Assembly: GCF_026013545.1 (NCBI RefSeq)
Contig: NZ_JAPDOG010000010.1
Coordinates: 62,001-126,000 of the forward strand
Length of the DNA: 64,000 bases
From: Defluviimonas salinarum
Lineage (GTDB): Bacteria > Pseudomonadota > Alphaproteobacteria > Rhodobacterales > Rhodobacteraceae
Reading direction: 5' to 3'
Part shown: positions 41,359 through 50,218 of the stretch, piece by piece
Numbering within the stretch: the first letter of the stretch is position 1
How the letters are laid out: every line of letters begins with the position of its first letter
The notes under the pieces: model-generated
Told to the model about the DNA's origin: nothing
Database searches by the model: none
The model's input: the letters and a program-made list of their open reading frames with translations, nothing else
Position numbers and translations under genes: made by a program

Positions 41359-42869
41359 TTCTTCTTTCCGAAGCCGAGGCCGGAGAGGCCGCCGGGCAGG
41401 TTCATGCCGCCGAGCCCGCCGGGCAGGCCGCCGCCCATGCCGGCGCCGATGCCGGATTTCAGCGCCTTGGCGGCCTCCTCCATCGCCTTGGGGTCGTTCA
41501 TGTCGGGCATCGCGCCCTTGCCGCCCATCATGCCTTTCATCGCCTGCTTGAGCATGCCGCCTTTGCCCATCTTCCCCATCTTCTTCATCATGTCCGCCAT
41601 CTGGCGGTGCATCTTCAGAAGCTTGTTGACCTCGCTCACCTCGAGGCCGGCGCCGGCGGCGATCCGCTTCTTGCGGCTGGCCTGCAGGAGGTCGGGATTG
41701 GCGCGCTCCTTCTTCGTCATCGAGTTGATCAGCGCGATCTGGCGGCGCAGCACCGTGTCGTCGAAGCCGGCCTCGTCCATCTGCTTGGAAAGCTTGCCCA
41801 TGCCTGGCATCATCCCCATGATGCCCTGCATGCCGCCCATCTTGAGCATCTGCTCAAGCTGGGACTTGAGGTCGTTCATGTTGAAAAGGCCCTTCTGGAA
41901 CCTTTTCATCATCCGCTCGGCCTGTTCGGCCTCGAGCGTTTCCTGGGCCTTCTCGACCAGCGCCACGATGTCGCCCATGCCGAGGATGCGGCCGGCGATG
42001 CGCTCGGCCTCGAAGGTCTCGAGCGCGTCCATCTTCTCGCCGAGGCCGACGAAGCGGATCGGCTTGCCGGTGACCGCGCGCATCGAGAGCGCGGCGCCGC
42101 CGCGGCCGTCGCCGTCCATCCGGGTCAGGACGACGCCGGTGACGCCGACCTTGGCGTCGAACTCGGTGGCGACATTGACCGCGTCCTGGCCGGTGAGGCC
42201 GTCGACGACGAGGAGCGTCTCGCGCGGCTTGGCGACATCGCGGACGGCCTGGACCTCGTCCATCAGGACTTCGTCGATATGCAGGCGGCCGGCGGTGTCG
42301 AGCATGTAGACGTCGTAGCCGCCGAGCGTCGCCTGCTGCTTGGCGCGCCTGGCGATCTGCACCGCGCTTTCGCCCTTGACGATCGGCAGCGTGTCGACGC
42401 CGATCTGGGTGCCGAGGATGGCGAGTTGCTCCATAGCGGCGGGGCGGTTGGTGTCGAGGGAGGCCATCAGGACGCGCTTCTTCTCGCGCTCCTTGAGGCG
42501 GCGCGCGAGTTTCGCGGTGGTGGTGGTCTTGCCCGAGCCCTGCAGGCCCACCATCAGGATCGGCGCGGGAGGGTTGTCGATCTTCAGCGCGCCGGGATCC
42601 TCGGCGCCGCGCAGCACGTCGATGAGCGCGTCGTGGACGATCTTGACGACCTGCTGGCCCGGCGTGACCGATTTCGTGACCGCCTGGCCGGTGGCTTTGG
42701 CCTCGACCGCCTTGACGAAGTCGCGGGCCACTGGGAGCGAGACGTCGGCTTCGAGCAGCGCGACGCGCACCTCGCGCAGCGCGGCCTTGACGTCCTCGGC
42801 CGAGAGGGCGCCCTGTTTCGTCAGCCGGTCGAAGACGCCGCCAAGGCGTTCTGACAGGTTCTCGAACAT
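41355..42869 (-). CDS. ffh: Signal recognition particle protein Ffh
   Basis: A 504-residue SRP54 GTPase that binds 4.5S RNA and signal sequences and targets proteins to FtsY. N domain 1-90; G domain with GLQGSGKTTTTAKLA (G1), DTAGR (G3) and TRMDGD (G4); then the methionine-rich M domain (QLEQMLKMGGMQGIMGMMPG and on) and a Gly/Met-rich tail ending GFGKKK. AAGGAGGG precedes the ATG at 42869; the longer frame is non-coding. It leads the GNAT genes. Confidence 0.96.
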   Translation of the reverse strand: MFENLSERLGGVFDRLTKQGALSAEDVKAALREVRVALLEADVSLPVARDFVKAVEAKATGQAVTKSVTPGQQVVKIVHDALIDVLRGAEDPGALKIDNPPAPILMVGLQGSGKTTTTAKLARRLKEREKKRVLMASLDTNRPAAMEQLAILGTQIGVDTLPIVKGESAVQIARRAKQQATLGGYDVYMLDTAGRLHIDEVLMDEVQAVRDVAKPRETLLVVDGLTGQDAVNVATEFDAKVGVTGVVLTRMDGDGRGGAALSMRAVTGKPIRFVGLGEKMDALETFEAERIAGRILGMGDIVALVEKAQETLEAEQAERMMKRFQKGLFNMNDLKSQLEQMLKMGGMQGIMGMMPGMGKLSKQMDEAGFDDTVLRRQIALINSMTKKERANPDLLQASRKKRIAAGAGLEVSEVNKLLKMHRQMADMMKKMGKMGKGGMLKQAMKGMMGGKGAMPDMNDPKAMEEAAKALKSGIGAGMGGGLPGGLGGMNLPGGLSGLGFGKKK

Positions 42870-43153
42870 CTCGCGGCCCTCCTTGGCCTCGTTGACTTCC
42901 CCGCCCCTCAGATAGTGAGGAAGCGCCCAAACGCAAATCGCACCAGTGGGCGCAACGCGCTGACTGGTGGCGATCCCCTGATCTGCGGGGACCGGAAGCA
43001 CGGAACTTCCGGAATCCGGGAGGATTTAGGCGAGCGGGGGGGCTGAGTCAAGCGCGTGTTGTCTTGCGGGGTATGGGGCGTTTTGCCCGGCGCGGTGTGC
43101 AATCGGGGCGCGATCGGGCTAGGCTGGGGGCTTGTACGGACGGGAGGCTCGGC

Positions 43154-44365
43154 ATGGAGGTCGTGGATACGGTCGTCGTTGGCGCAGGTCAGGCGGGGCT
43201 GGCGGCGAGCCATGAGCTGGGCAAGCGCGGCGTCGACCATCTGGTGCTGGAGCGCGACCGGATCGGCGCGGGCTGGGCCAACCGGTGGGAGAAGTTCTGC
43301 CTCGTCACGCCGAACTGGTCGGTGCAGCTGCCGGACTTTCCCTATGACGGCGACGATCCCGACGGCTTCATGCCGCGTGACGAGATCGTGGCCTATCTGG
43401 AACGCTACGCGGCATCCTTCGGCTGCCCGGTCCGGACCGGAGTCGATGTCACAGCGGTCCGGAGGAATGCCGGGGGCGGGTTCGAGGTGGAGATCGACGG
43501 GAGCGCGGTGCTGCGTGCGCGCAACCTCGTGGTGTCGACGGGCGCCTACCAGAAGCCCCATGTGTTGCCCGGCAGCGGCGGGCTACCAGCGCACCTGCGT
43601 GGAATCGACATTTCCGGATATACGGCGGTCGCGGACCTGCCGGAGGGCGATGTCCTGATCGTTGGCAGCGGCCAGACCGGCTGCCAGCTCGCCGAGGAAC
43701 TCTCGGCGGCGGGGCGGACCGTGGTTCTGTCCTGCGGGCGGGCGCCCTGGGCGCCGCGCCGCATCGGCGAGCGGGACCTGATGTGGTGGCTGATCGAGTC
43801 GGGCTTTCTGGATGTCGACGCAACCACGCTGCCGCCCGAGGCGCGGCTGTTCGCGAATGTCCTCGCCTCGGGGCACGGCGGTGGCCATGACCTGCATTAC
43901 CGGACCCTCGCCGCGCAGGAGATCACGCTGGTGGGCCGTTTCCTCGGGGTGGAAGGGGATCAGGCGCGCTTTGCCCCGGACCTTGCGGAGAGCGTCGCAT
44001 GGGGCGACGAGAAGTTCCGGCTCTTGCGCGACCATTTCGCGGGTTACGCCGCCACGGCGGGGATCGCCTTTCCCGACCTGCCTGATCCGGAGCCGTTCGA
44101 GGCCCCGGTGATCGACTCCGTCGACCTTCGGCCCTTCGGCACGTTGATATTCACCGGCGGCTTCCGGCCCGACTATCTCTCCTGGCTGCCCTGGCCCGAG
44201 GCCTTCGACGCCGACGGCTTCCCGCTCCAGTCGGATGGCGCCAGCACGGTGGTTCCGGGCCTCTATTTCGTTGGCTTGCACTTCATGCGCTCGCGCCGCT
44301 CGGCGCTGCTCTGCGGCGTGGGCGACGACGCGCGGGTTGTGGCGGTCCAGATCGCCGGACGTTGA
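43154..44365 (+). CDS. Flavin-dependent monooxygenase-like oxidoreductase
   Basis: A 403-residue flavoprotein of the FMO/Baeyer-Villiger-like group. FAD-binding motif VVVGAGQAGLAASHELG opens the chain (residues 5-21); the NADPH-binding motif is LIVGSGQTGCQLAEEL in the middle. FPYDGDDPDGFMPRDEIVAYLE and FTGGFRPDYLSWLP are typical of the family close to CzcO/TrkA-like proteins. ATG at 43154 with GGGAGG upstream. No partner gene; substrate unknown. Confidence 0.82.
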   Translation: MEVVDTVVVGAGQAGLAASHELGKRGVDHLVLERDRIGAGWANRWEKFCLVTPNWSVQLPDFPYDGDDPDGFMPRDEIVAYLERYAASFGCPVRTGVDVTAVRRNAGGGFEVEIDGSAVLRARNLVVSTGAYQKPHVLPGSGGLPAHLRGIDISGYTAVADLPEGDVLIVGSGQTGCQLAEELSAAGRTVVLSCGRAPWAPRRIGERDLMWWLIESGFLDVDATTLPPEARLFANVLASGHGGGHDLHYRTLAAQEITLVGRFLGVEGDQARFAPDLAESVAWGDEKFRLLRDHFAGYAATAGIAFPDLPDPEPFEAPVIDSVDLRPFGTLIFTGGFRPDYLSWLPWPEAFDADGFPLQSDGASTVVPGLYFVGLHFMRSRRSALLCGVGDDARVVAVQIAGR

Positions 44366-44393
44366 GAGCCGGGGCCGCGCGGCGAAGCCGTTC

Positions 44394-44849
44394 TCAGTCC
44401 TGTAGCCAGCGGCTGGTGGTCTCGGCACAGCGGCGGATGTGATTGCCGCTCTGGTAATACCAGGTCATCGGCACCGGCTTGTCGCGCGAGGCGAGCCGTA
44501 GCGCGAGGCGGTGGGTGTCGTCGCGGCTCTGGATCAGCACGCCGTCCGGAGCGAGCTCGGAGAGCGGGAACCGCTCGGTCCGGAAACCCTGGGCATTGCG
44601 GCGGCGGAACTCGATGCGCCCCGCCGCGCGGTCGAGGACAAGCCAGACCCGCTCGACCGCGAGCGCGGCGATCGCGGTGAGGCCGAGCGAGACGGCGAAG
44701 GCGAGCGCCGCGCGCAGATAGGCGCCGGCGAGCACCTCGTTGACGGTCCAGCCGACGCAGCTCAGGGTGAACAACACAAGGACAAGCCCCAGGAACAGGG
44801 GCTTGTCCTCGATGATGAGCCGGTCGTCGGTTTCGAAAAGGATTCGCAT
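44394..44849 (-). CDS. Two-helix membrane protein of unknown function
   Basis: A 151-residue protein with a short N-terminal strand (ILFETDDRLIIEDKP), two transmembrane helices (about 18-35 and 44-65) and a cytosolic beta-rich tail (WLVLDRAAGRIEFRRRN and on). The pattern resembles small bacterial proteins with a PH-like tail that read as 'hypothetical'. It converges on the flavoprotein gene. Nothing indicates a function. Confidence 0.65.
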   Translation of the reverse strand: MRILFETDDRLIIEDKPLFLGLVLVLFTLSCVGWTVNEVLAGAYLRAALAFAVSLGLTAIAALAVERVWLVLDRAAGRIEFRRRNAQGFRTERFPLSELAPDGVLIQSRDDTHRLALRLASRDKPVPMTWYYQSGNHIRRCAETTSRWLQD

Positions 44850-44890
44850 GGCCCCATCATGGCGACGATTGCGGCATCGTCGTGGCAGGT

Positions 44891-45481
44891 TCAGGCCGCG
44901 AGCCGGTCGACCTCCGCTTCCGCCGCCTTCAGCGTCGCTTCGGGATCGAAGACCATCCGGTCGGCTGCAATGAACTCGACATCGGCGATGCCGAAGAAGC
45001 CGAGCATGTGGCGCAGGTAACCCGAGGCGAAGTCGATCTCGCTGCCCATCTTCGTGCCGTCGGAAGAAAGCGCCACGATCGCGCGCTTGCCGGTCAGGAG
45101 GCCCTCCGGACCCTTCTCGGTGTAGCGGAAGGTCTCGCCCTTCCGCGCGAGGTGGTCGATCCAGCTTTTGAGCTGCGCGGGCAGGCCGAAATTGTAGACC
45201 GGCAGCGCGATCACCAGGACGTCGGCGGCCTTCACCTCGTCAAGAAGCGCGTCCGAATAGGCGGCGATGCGGTCCTGGTCGGCGGTGCGCGCCTCGGCCG
45301 GGGTGTAGACCGCGCCGATCCAGGCGCCGTCGATCTGCGGCACGCCGGCCGAGAGGTCGCGCACGGTGACTCGGGCGCCGGGTGTTGCGTCGGTGAGACG
45401 CGCCACGATGCGGTCGGTGAGCTTGCGGGAGACGGAGGCCTCGCCCTTGATCGAGGTCTCGATGCGGAGAATGCTGGTCAT
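44891..45481 (-). CDS. azoR: FMN-dependent NADH:quinone oxidoreductase/azoreductase
   Basis: A 196-residue flavodoxin-like enzyme. The start ILRIETSIKGEASVSRKLTD, the LPVYNFGLPAQLKSWIDHLAR motif, and FRYTEKGPEGLLTGKRAI are diagnostic for AzoR, which reduces quinones and azo dyes with NADH. The ATG at 45481 has AAGGA upstream. It is transcribed away from a LysR regulator, with an operator-like inverted repeat between them. Confidence 0.92.
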   Translation of the reverse strand: MTSILRIETSIKGEASVSRKLTDRIVARLTDATPGARVTVRDLSAGVPQIDGAWIGAVYTPAEARTADQDRIAAYSDALLDEVKAADVLVIALPVYNFGLPAQLKSWIDHLARKGETFRYTEKGPEGLLTGKRAIVALSSDGTKMGSEIDFASGYLRHMLGFFGIADVEFIAADRMVFDPEATLKAAEAEVDRLAA

Positions 45482-45519
45482 GTCGGTATCCTTGCGGTTT
45501 CGGTGTCTGGTCACCAAAA

Positions 45520-45540
45520 TGTTCATTGCCATTGTGAACA
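45520..45540. promoter_or_regulatory. LysR-type operator between azoR and its regulator
   Basis: TGTTCA (45520-45525) and TGAACA (45535-45540) form an inverted repeat with a 9-base spacer, containing the T-N11-A core of LysR sites. It is midway between the divergent starts. Confidence 0.6.
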
Positions 45541-45583
45541 CAACTGGCATGATCGCACCAATTCTGTTGATAGGCGCACATAT

Positions 45584-46471
45584 ATGACCTTCGAGAACTG
45601 GGACGAGATCCGCACTGCCTTCCAGGTCGCCCGCGTCGGCACCGTCTCTGGCGCGGCCGAGGTGCTGGGCGTCCACCACGCCACGGTGATCCGCCATATC
45701 GACGCGCTGGAGGCGCGGCTCGGCGCCAAGCTCTTCCAGCGCCATCCGCGCGGCTATACCGCGACGGAGGCCGGGCAGGAGCTTTTGAAGGTCGCGCAGA
45801 CCACCGAGGACCAGTTCGCCCATCTCGCCGCCCGCATCACCGGTGCCGCGACCGAGATCTCGGGCGAGCTCGTGGTGACCTCGCTGCCGGGGCTGGCCGA
45901 GCTGGTGACGCCGACGCTGCTGCGGCTGCAGACCGAGTTTCCCGGCCTGAGGGTGCGCTACATCAGCGACGCGCGGCTCTTCCGGCTGGAGTATGGCGAG
46001 GCGCATGTGGCGATCCGCGCCGGCGGCAAGCCGCAGGAGCCCGACAACGTCGTGCAGGCCTTCTGCACCCAGCGGACCGGACTTTACGCGGCCGAGAGCT
46101 ATGTCGCCGCGCACGGGTTGCCGGCGGACGAGGCCGACCTCGCCGGTCACCGCTTCATTGGCCCGGCCGATCCCGACAGCCGCGCGCCGTTCCACCGCTG
46201 GCTCGCCGCGAAGGTGCCCGATGCCGCGATCGCCTTTCGCACCAACGAGGCCGAGGCGGTGCGCGAGGCGATCCGGTCCGGCGCCGCCATCGGCTTCCTG
46301 CCGGTCCTCGCGGCGCGGCGCGAGGAGGGGCTGGTCGAGGCGCTGCCGCAGCGCGACGACTGGAACAGCCCGCTCTGGCTCGTCACCCATGTCGATCTGC
46401 ACCGCACGCCCCGGATCCAGCTGTTCCTCAAGGCGCTGAAGGAAGACGCGCGCGATTGCGGGATGTGCTAG
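45584..46471 (+). CDS. LysR-family transcriptional regulator
   Basis: A 295-residue regulator. The winged-helix part has FQVARVGTVSGAAEVLGVHH, then the recognition helix region ATVIRHIDALEARLGAKLFQ and the wing HPRGYTATEAG; the rest is a periplasmic-binding-like effector domain. Divergent orientation to azoR and the shared inverted repeat imply that it controls azoR, probably in response to quinones or related compounds. Start at the ATG at 45584; the DMT exporter gene follows 4 bp after its stop. Confidence 0.9.
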   Translation: MTFENWDEIRTAFQVARVGTVSGAAEVLGVHHATVIRHIDALEARLGAKLFQRHPRGYTATEAGQELLKVAQTTEDQFAHLAARITGAATEISGELVVTSLPGLAELVTPTLLRLQTEFPGLRVRYISDARLFRLEYGEAHVAIRAGGKPQEPDNVVQAFCTQRTGLYAAESYVAAHGLPADEADLAGHRFIGPADPDSRAPFHRWLAAKVPDAAIAFRTNEAEAVREAIRSGAAIGFLPVLAARREEGLVEALPQRDDWNSPLWLVTHVDLHRTPRIQLFLKALKEDARDCGMC

Positions 46472-46475
46472 GCCG

Positions 46476-47387
46476 ATGAGCCAGGCGACGCGCGGCCATC
46501 TGGCGATGCTGCTTTTCTCGGCGCTGGTGGCCGGGTCGTTCCCGCTCGGCGCGATGATGGCAAACGAGATCGCGCCCACCGCCTTCACCGCCCTGCGCTT
46601 CGTGCTGGCGGGCGCGATCATCGGCGCGGTCGTCCGGGCGCGGGGCGGGGTGCCGCGCGCCGCACTGGCGGCACCGTGGCGCTACCTTCTGCTCGGGGCG
46701 AGCTTCGGGGCCTATTTCGTGCTGATGTTCGAGGGCCTGAAAACCGCGGCCCCGGTCTCCGCGGCGGCGGTCTTCACGCTGACGCCCGTGCTTTCGGCGG
46801 GCTTCGGCTGGCTGCTTCTGCGCCAGGTGACCACGCCGCGCATCGCCGCGGCACTGGCGATCGGCGCGGCGGGGGCAATCTGGGTGATCTTCCGCGCCGA
46901 CCCGGCCGCGCTTCTCGACCTGCAGGTCGGCCGCGGCGAGGCGGTCTATTTCGCCGGCTGCATGGCCCATGCGCTCTATACCCCGCTGGTCCGGCGCCTA
47001 AACCGGGGCGAGAGCGCCACGGTCTTCAGCTTCGGCGTGCTGGTGGCAGGCGCGATCCTGCTGACGCTCTACGGCTGGGGCGCGATCCGCGCCACCGACT
47101 GGACGGCGCTGCCGGTGATCGTCTGGATCACGCTCGGCTACACGGCGGTCTTTGCGAGTGCCGCGACCTTCGTGCTCCTGCAGTTCGCGACGCTGCGGCT
47201 GCCGGCGTCGAAGGTCATGGCCTATACCTATCTCATCCCCTCCTGGGTGATCCTCTGGCAGATCGCGCTTGGCCAGGCCGCGCCGCCGGCGCGGGTCGCC
47301 GCGGGCGTTGTCCTGACCGCGCTGGCGCTGGTGCTGCTCGTCAAGGAGGAAGCCGGCGCGCGGCCCGGTTCGGCGCACCCGGATTGA
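46476..47387 (+). CDS. EamA/DMT-family transporter
   Basis: A 303-residue inner-membrane protein with ten hydrophobic helices in two EamA repeats. Repeat marks: LVAGSFPLGAMMANEIAPTA, TALRFVLAGAI, and KVMAYTYLIPSWVILWQIA in the second half. The gene starts 4 bp after the LysR stop, so it is in the regulator's transcript. Such carriers export metabolites or amino acids; substrate not predictable. Confidence 0.88.
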   Translation: MSQATRGHLAMLLFSALVAGSFPLGAMMANEIAPTAFTALRFVLAGAIIGAVVRARGGVPRAALAAPWRYLLLGASFGAYFVLMFEGLKTAAPVSAAAVFTLTPVLSAGFGWLLLRQVTTPRIAAALAIGAAGAIWVIFRADPAALLDLQVGRGEAVYFAGCMAHALYTPLVRRLNRGESATVFSFGVLVAGAILLTLYGWGAIRATDWTALPVIVWITLGYTAVFASAATFVLLQFATLRLPASKVMAYTYLIPSWVILWQIALGQAAPPARVAAGVVLTALALVLLVKEEAGARPGSAHPD

Positions 47388-47432
47388 GCGCCCGCAGGGC
47401 GGGCGCACGCCTTCTGGCACTTCGTGCGGTTT

Positions 47433-47512
47433 GCCTCCGGCGGGGATATTTGGAGAAAAGAAGAGGCAACGGCCTTTCCTTTCTTCTTTTTCAAAGTATC
47501 CCCGCCGGAGGC
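47433..47512. repeat. Large inverted repeat of the 'GCCTCCGGCGGGGATA' element
   Basis: The left arm starts GCCTCCGGCGGGGATA (47433-47448) and continues TTTGGAGAAAAGAAG; the right arm (47483-47512) is its near-perfect reverse complement. The arms flank a 19-base centre and give a long hairpin between two convergent genes, possibly serving as bidirectional terminator. Confidence 0.7.
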
Positions 47513-47575
47513 GTGCCGAGCACCCGCTGCCTTGGCGGCGGGTGCGAGACAACGCTCGCGCCCGCTTGCGGGCGC

Positions 47576-47911
47576 TCAACTGTTTGACGGGTCGTCGCCG
47601 GGCATTTCGACTTCGAGGAAACGTTCGAAGGCGTCGAAGTCCAGCGGATCGAACTGCCCGAAGCCCTGGATCCACACGGTCGCCGCGCGCATCGCGTCGG
47701 GTTCGAGCTTGCACCATTTCACTCGGCCGCGCCGCTCCTGGCTGATCAACCCGGCCTCGGCGAGCACGGTCAGGTGTTTGGAGATCGCCGCGAGCGACAT
47801 CTCGAACGGTTCGGCGACATCGGTCACGGCCATGTCGTCCTCGAGCAGCATGGCGAGGATCGCCCTGCGGGTCGGGTCGGCGAGAGCCGCGAAGATGGCA
47901 TCGAGAGTCAT
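47576..47911 (-). CDS. ArsR-type winged-helix transcriptional regulator
   Basis: A 111-residue regulator: MTLDAIFAALADPTRRAILA, then DMAVTDVAEPFEMSLAAISK and HLTVLAEAGLISQERRGRVK. There is no ELCVCDL-type metal-binding motif, so it is the non-metal (SdpR/ YgaV-like) branch. Start at ATG 47911 gives the family length; the frame runs on upstream into the promoter. It is divergent from the F0 operon. A 26-bp inverted repeat 150 bp upstream is its likely operator. Confidence 0.82.
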   Translation of the reverse strand: MTLDAIFAALADPTRRAILAMLLEDDMAVTDVAEPFEMSLAAISKHLTVLAEAGLISQERRGRVKWCKLEPDAMRAATVWIQGFGQFDPLDFDAFERFLEVEMPGDDPSNS

Positions 47912-48058
47912 GGCGGCGAGACTAGCGCCTCGCCGCGCCGGGCGGAAGCGCCGGGAAGGGCCGGGGCGATCCTTAACCGCGCGGTTGAATATGGGTTCGG
48001 GCGGAAATGCGGAGCGCGCGGCTGAGCCGCGCGAGCGCGCTGTTGGGGCGTCAGGTGA

Positions 48059-48084
48059 ATAACTCAACTTTATCATTGAGTTAT
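48059..48084. promoter_or_regulatory. 9-bp inverted repeat upstream of atpI, ArsR-like operator
   Basis: ATAACTCAA (48059-48067) and TTGAGTTAT (48076-48084) form a perfect inverted repeat with 8-base spacer, in a locally AT-rich patch between the ArsR-type gene and atpI. It precedes the candidate atp promoter by about 30 bp. Confidence 0.6.
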
Positions 48085-48111
48085 TGGGCGTGCCGCAAAT
48101 GAACAGCCGGA

Positions 48112-48140
48112 TTGACTCACGCGCCTTGGGGTACTAGCAA
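48112..48140 (+). promoter_or_regulatory. Candidate promoter of the F0 ATP synthase operon
   Basis: TTGACT (48112-48117) is followed 17 bp later by TAGCAA (48135-48140), 29 bp before the atpI start. The -35 is close to consensus; the -10 is weak. Confidence 0.4.
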
Positions 48141-48169
48141 TCCGGCGACTGTCCGAGGGGGCGCTTTCG

Positions 48170-48499
48170 ATGTCCGACGAACCCGATCCCGGCCGCCTGC
48201 AGGCGCTGGAGAAGAGGCTCGCGGAGGCGAAGAAGGCTGGCGCGCCGAAGCCCCGCGCGGACGAGCATTATTCTGCCGCGAGCCAAGGCTGGCGGATGGT
48301 GATCGAGCTGGTGGCCGGATTGGCCATCGGTTTCGGCATCGGATACGGGCTCGACACGGTCTTCGGGACCATGCCGCTGTTTCTGGTGCTGTTCATACTT
48401 CTGGGCTTCGTGGCCGGGGTGAAGACGATGCTTCGCACCGCCAGGGAGATCCAGGGCGCACAGGCGGCGGGGACCTCCGCCAGGGACGAAGGGGAATAG
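48170..48499 (+). CDS. atpI: ATP synthase subunit AtpI
   Basis: A 109-residue membrane protein that helps assemble the c-ring. Two helices ([20 protein letters not shown] and [17 protein letters not shown]) follow a charged N-terminus. It is the first gene of the F0 operon, two bases from the atpB start. Confidence 0.9.
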   Translation: MSDEPDPGRLQALEKRLAEAKKAGAPKPRADEHYSAASQGWRMVIELVAGLAIGFGIGYGLDTVFGTMPLFLVLFILLGFVAGVKTMLRTAREIQGAQAAGTSARDEGE

Positions 48500-48501
48500 A
48501 C

Positions 48502-49272
48502 GTGGCGACGGAAGCGCAAAGCGAAGGTCTGGCATTCCATCCGATGGATCAGTTCATCGTCAAGCCGCTCTTCGGCGGCGAGACGGTCGGCATGATGACG
48601 CCCACCAACGTGACGCTCTGGATGGCGCTCACGATCCTCGCGATCACCGGGCTCTTCGTCTTCGGCACCCGCGGCCGGGCGATCATCCCGAGCCGGATCC
48701 AGTCGATCGCCGAGCTCGCCTACGGCTTCATCCACAAGATGGTCGAGGATGTCGCCGGCAAGGACGCGCTTAAGTTCTTCCCCTACATCTTCACGCTGTT
48801 CTGCTTCATCGTCTTCTCGAACTTCCTCGGCCTGCTGCCCAAGGCCTTCACCACCACGAGCCACATCGCGGTCACGGCCGTGATGGCCATCGCGGTGTTC
48901 CTGACCGTGACGATCGTCGGCTTCGTCAAGAACGGCGCGGGCTTCCTCGGGCTCTTCTGGGTCTCCTCGGCGCCCCTGCCGCTGCGCCCGATCCTCGCGC
49001 TGATCGAGGTGATTTCCTACTTCGTGCGGCCCGTGAGCCACTCGATCCGACTTGCCGGCAACATGATGGCCGGCCACGCCGTGATCAAGGTCTTCGCGGC
49101 CTTCGCTCCCCTCATTCTGATCTCGGGCATCGGTGTGGCCGTGACCCCGCTGTCGATCATCGCGATCACCGCGATGTACGGGCTCGAGATCCTCGTGGCC
49201 TTCATCCAGGCCTATGTCTTCACCATCCTGACCTGCGTCTACCTCAAGGATGCGCTGCATCCGCACCACTGA
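48502..49272 (+). CDS. atpB: F0F1 ATP synthase subunit a
   Basis: A 256-residue, multi-helix proton channel subunit. The essential arginine is in [20 protein letters not shown], and the [20 protein letters not shown] and [19 protein letters not shown] motifs are conserved. The GTG at 48502 has AGGGGA upstream and sets the usual alphaproteobacterial start ([17 protein letters not shown]). Confidence 0.95.
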   Translation: MATEAQSEGLAFHPMDQFIVKPLFGGETVGMMTPTNVTLWMALTILAITGLFVFGTRGRAIIPSRIQSIAELAYGFIHKMVEDVAGKDALKFFPYIFTLFCFIVFSNFLGLLPKAFTTTSHIAVTAVMAIAVFLTVTIVGFVKNGAGFLGLFWVSSAPLPLRPILALIEVISYFVRPVSHSIRLAGNMMAGHAVIKVFAAFAPLILISGIGVAVTPLSIIAITAMYGLEILVAFIQAYVFTILTCVYLKDALHPHH

Positions 49273-49321
49273 GGTCAGGGTAACCAATTCCAGCCAATTC
49301 CAACCGTAAGGAGTGACGAAC

Positions 49322-49558
49322 ATGGAAGGCTCTATCGTTCAAATGGGTGCGTACATCGGCGCTGGCCTGGCCTGCATGGGCATGGGCGGAGCCGCGATGG
49401 GGGTGGGCAACGTTGCCGGCAACTTCCTCGCCGGCGCGCTGCGCAACCCGTCGGCCGCCGCCGGTCAGACCGCGACCCTCTTCATCGGCATCGCCTTCGC
49501 CGAAGCGCTCGGGATCTTCTCGTTCCTCGTCGCGCTCCTGCTGATGTTCGCCGTCTGA
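49322..49558 (+). CDS. atpE: F0F1 ATP synthase subunit c
   Basis: A 78-residue two-helix subunit of the rotor ring. Helix 1 is glycine-rich ([19 protein letters not shown]), the loop is RNPSAA, and helix 2 holds the proton-carrying glutamate in [19 protein letters not shown] precedes the ATG at 49322 by eight bases; an in-frame GTG at 49313 is less well placed. A separate strong ribosome-binding site fits the high copy number of this subunit. Confidence 0.96.
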   Translation: MEGSIVQMGAYIGAGLACMGMGGAAMGVGNVAGNFLAGALRNPSAAAGQTATLFIGIAFAEALGIFSFLVALLLMFAV

Positions 49559-49638
49559 TCCTTTAGAACCATCCTTACGGCCGGATGGGCGCCTTCGCGC
49601 CCATCCGGGTTGTAATTCCGGGTTTCGAGGGGGCCGAG

Positions 49639-50214
49639 ATGGCAAACACCACGCATGAGGCTGCCGAGACGGCAACCGAAGCTGTCGGCCACGCGGCCGA
49701 AGCGGCAGGGCACGCGGCCGAATCCGCGGGCATGCCGCAGCTCGACTTCGCGACGTTCCCGAACCAGATCTTCTGGCTCGTCGTCGCGCTGATCGTCATC
49801 TATTTCATCCTCTCGCGCATCGCGCTGCCGAGGATCGGTGGCATCCTGGCCGACCGCCAGGGCACGATCACCAACGACATCGCCGCGGCCGAGGAACTGA
49901 AGCTCAAGGCCGAGGAGGCCGAGAAGGCCTACAACCAGGCGCTCGTCGACGCGCGGGCCGAGGCGAACAAGATCATCGCCGAGGCGCGGGCCGCGATCCA
50001 GGAGGATCTCGATGCCGCGACCGCCAAGGCGGATGCCGAGATCGCCGCGAAGGCCGCGGAATCGGCCAAGCGGATCGAGGAGATCCGCGCCCATGCGGTC
50101 GAGAACGTCGCCGAGGTCGCAAAGTCGGCGGCGGCGGAGATCGTCGCGGCGTTCGGCGGCAAGGCCGATGCCTCGGCCGTGACCGCAGCGGTCGACACGC
50201 GGCTGAAAGGGTAG
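49639..50214 (+). CDS. atpF2: F0F1 ATP synthase subunit b'
   Basis: A 191-residue stator subunit. An Ala/His/Glu-rich N-terminus precedes a single transmembrane helix ([20 protein letters not shown]) and a long coiled coil. The FPNQIFWL and [12 protein letters not shown] motifs mark the b' form found in phototrophs and Rhodobacterales alongside b. ATG at 49639 has GAGG-like sequence upstream. Confidence 0.93.
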   Translation: MANTTHEAAETATEAVGHAAEAAGHAAESAGMPQLDFATFPNQIFWLVVALIVIYFILSRIALPRIGGILADRQGTITNDIAAAEELKLKAEEAEKAYNQALVDARAEANKIIAEARAAIQEDLDAATAKADAEIAAKAAESAKRIEEIRAHAVENVAEVAKSAAAEIVAAFGGKADASAVTAAVDTRLKG

Positions 50215-50218
50215 GGAC

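Noticed and set aside
41607-42854. 415-codon plus-strand frame opposite ffh
   Set aside because: Ffh is unmistakable; the antisense product is His/Leu/Asp-rich shadow sequence.
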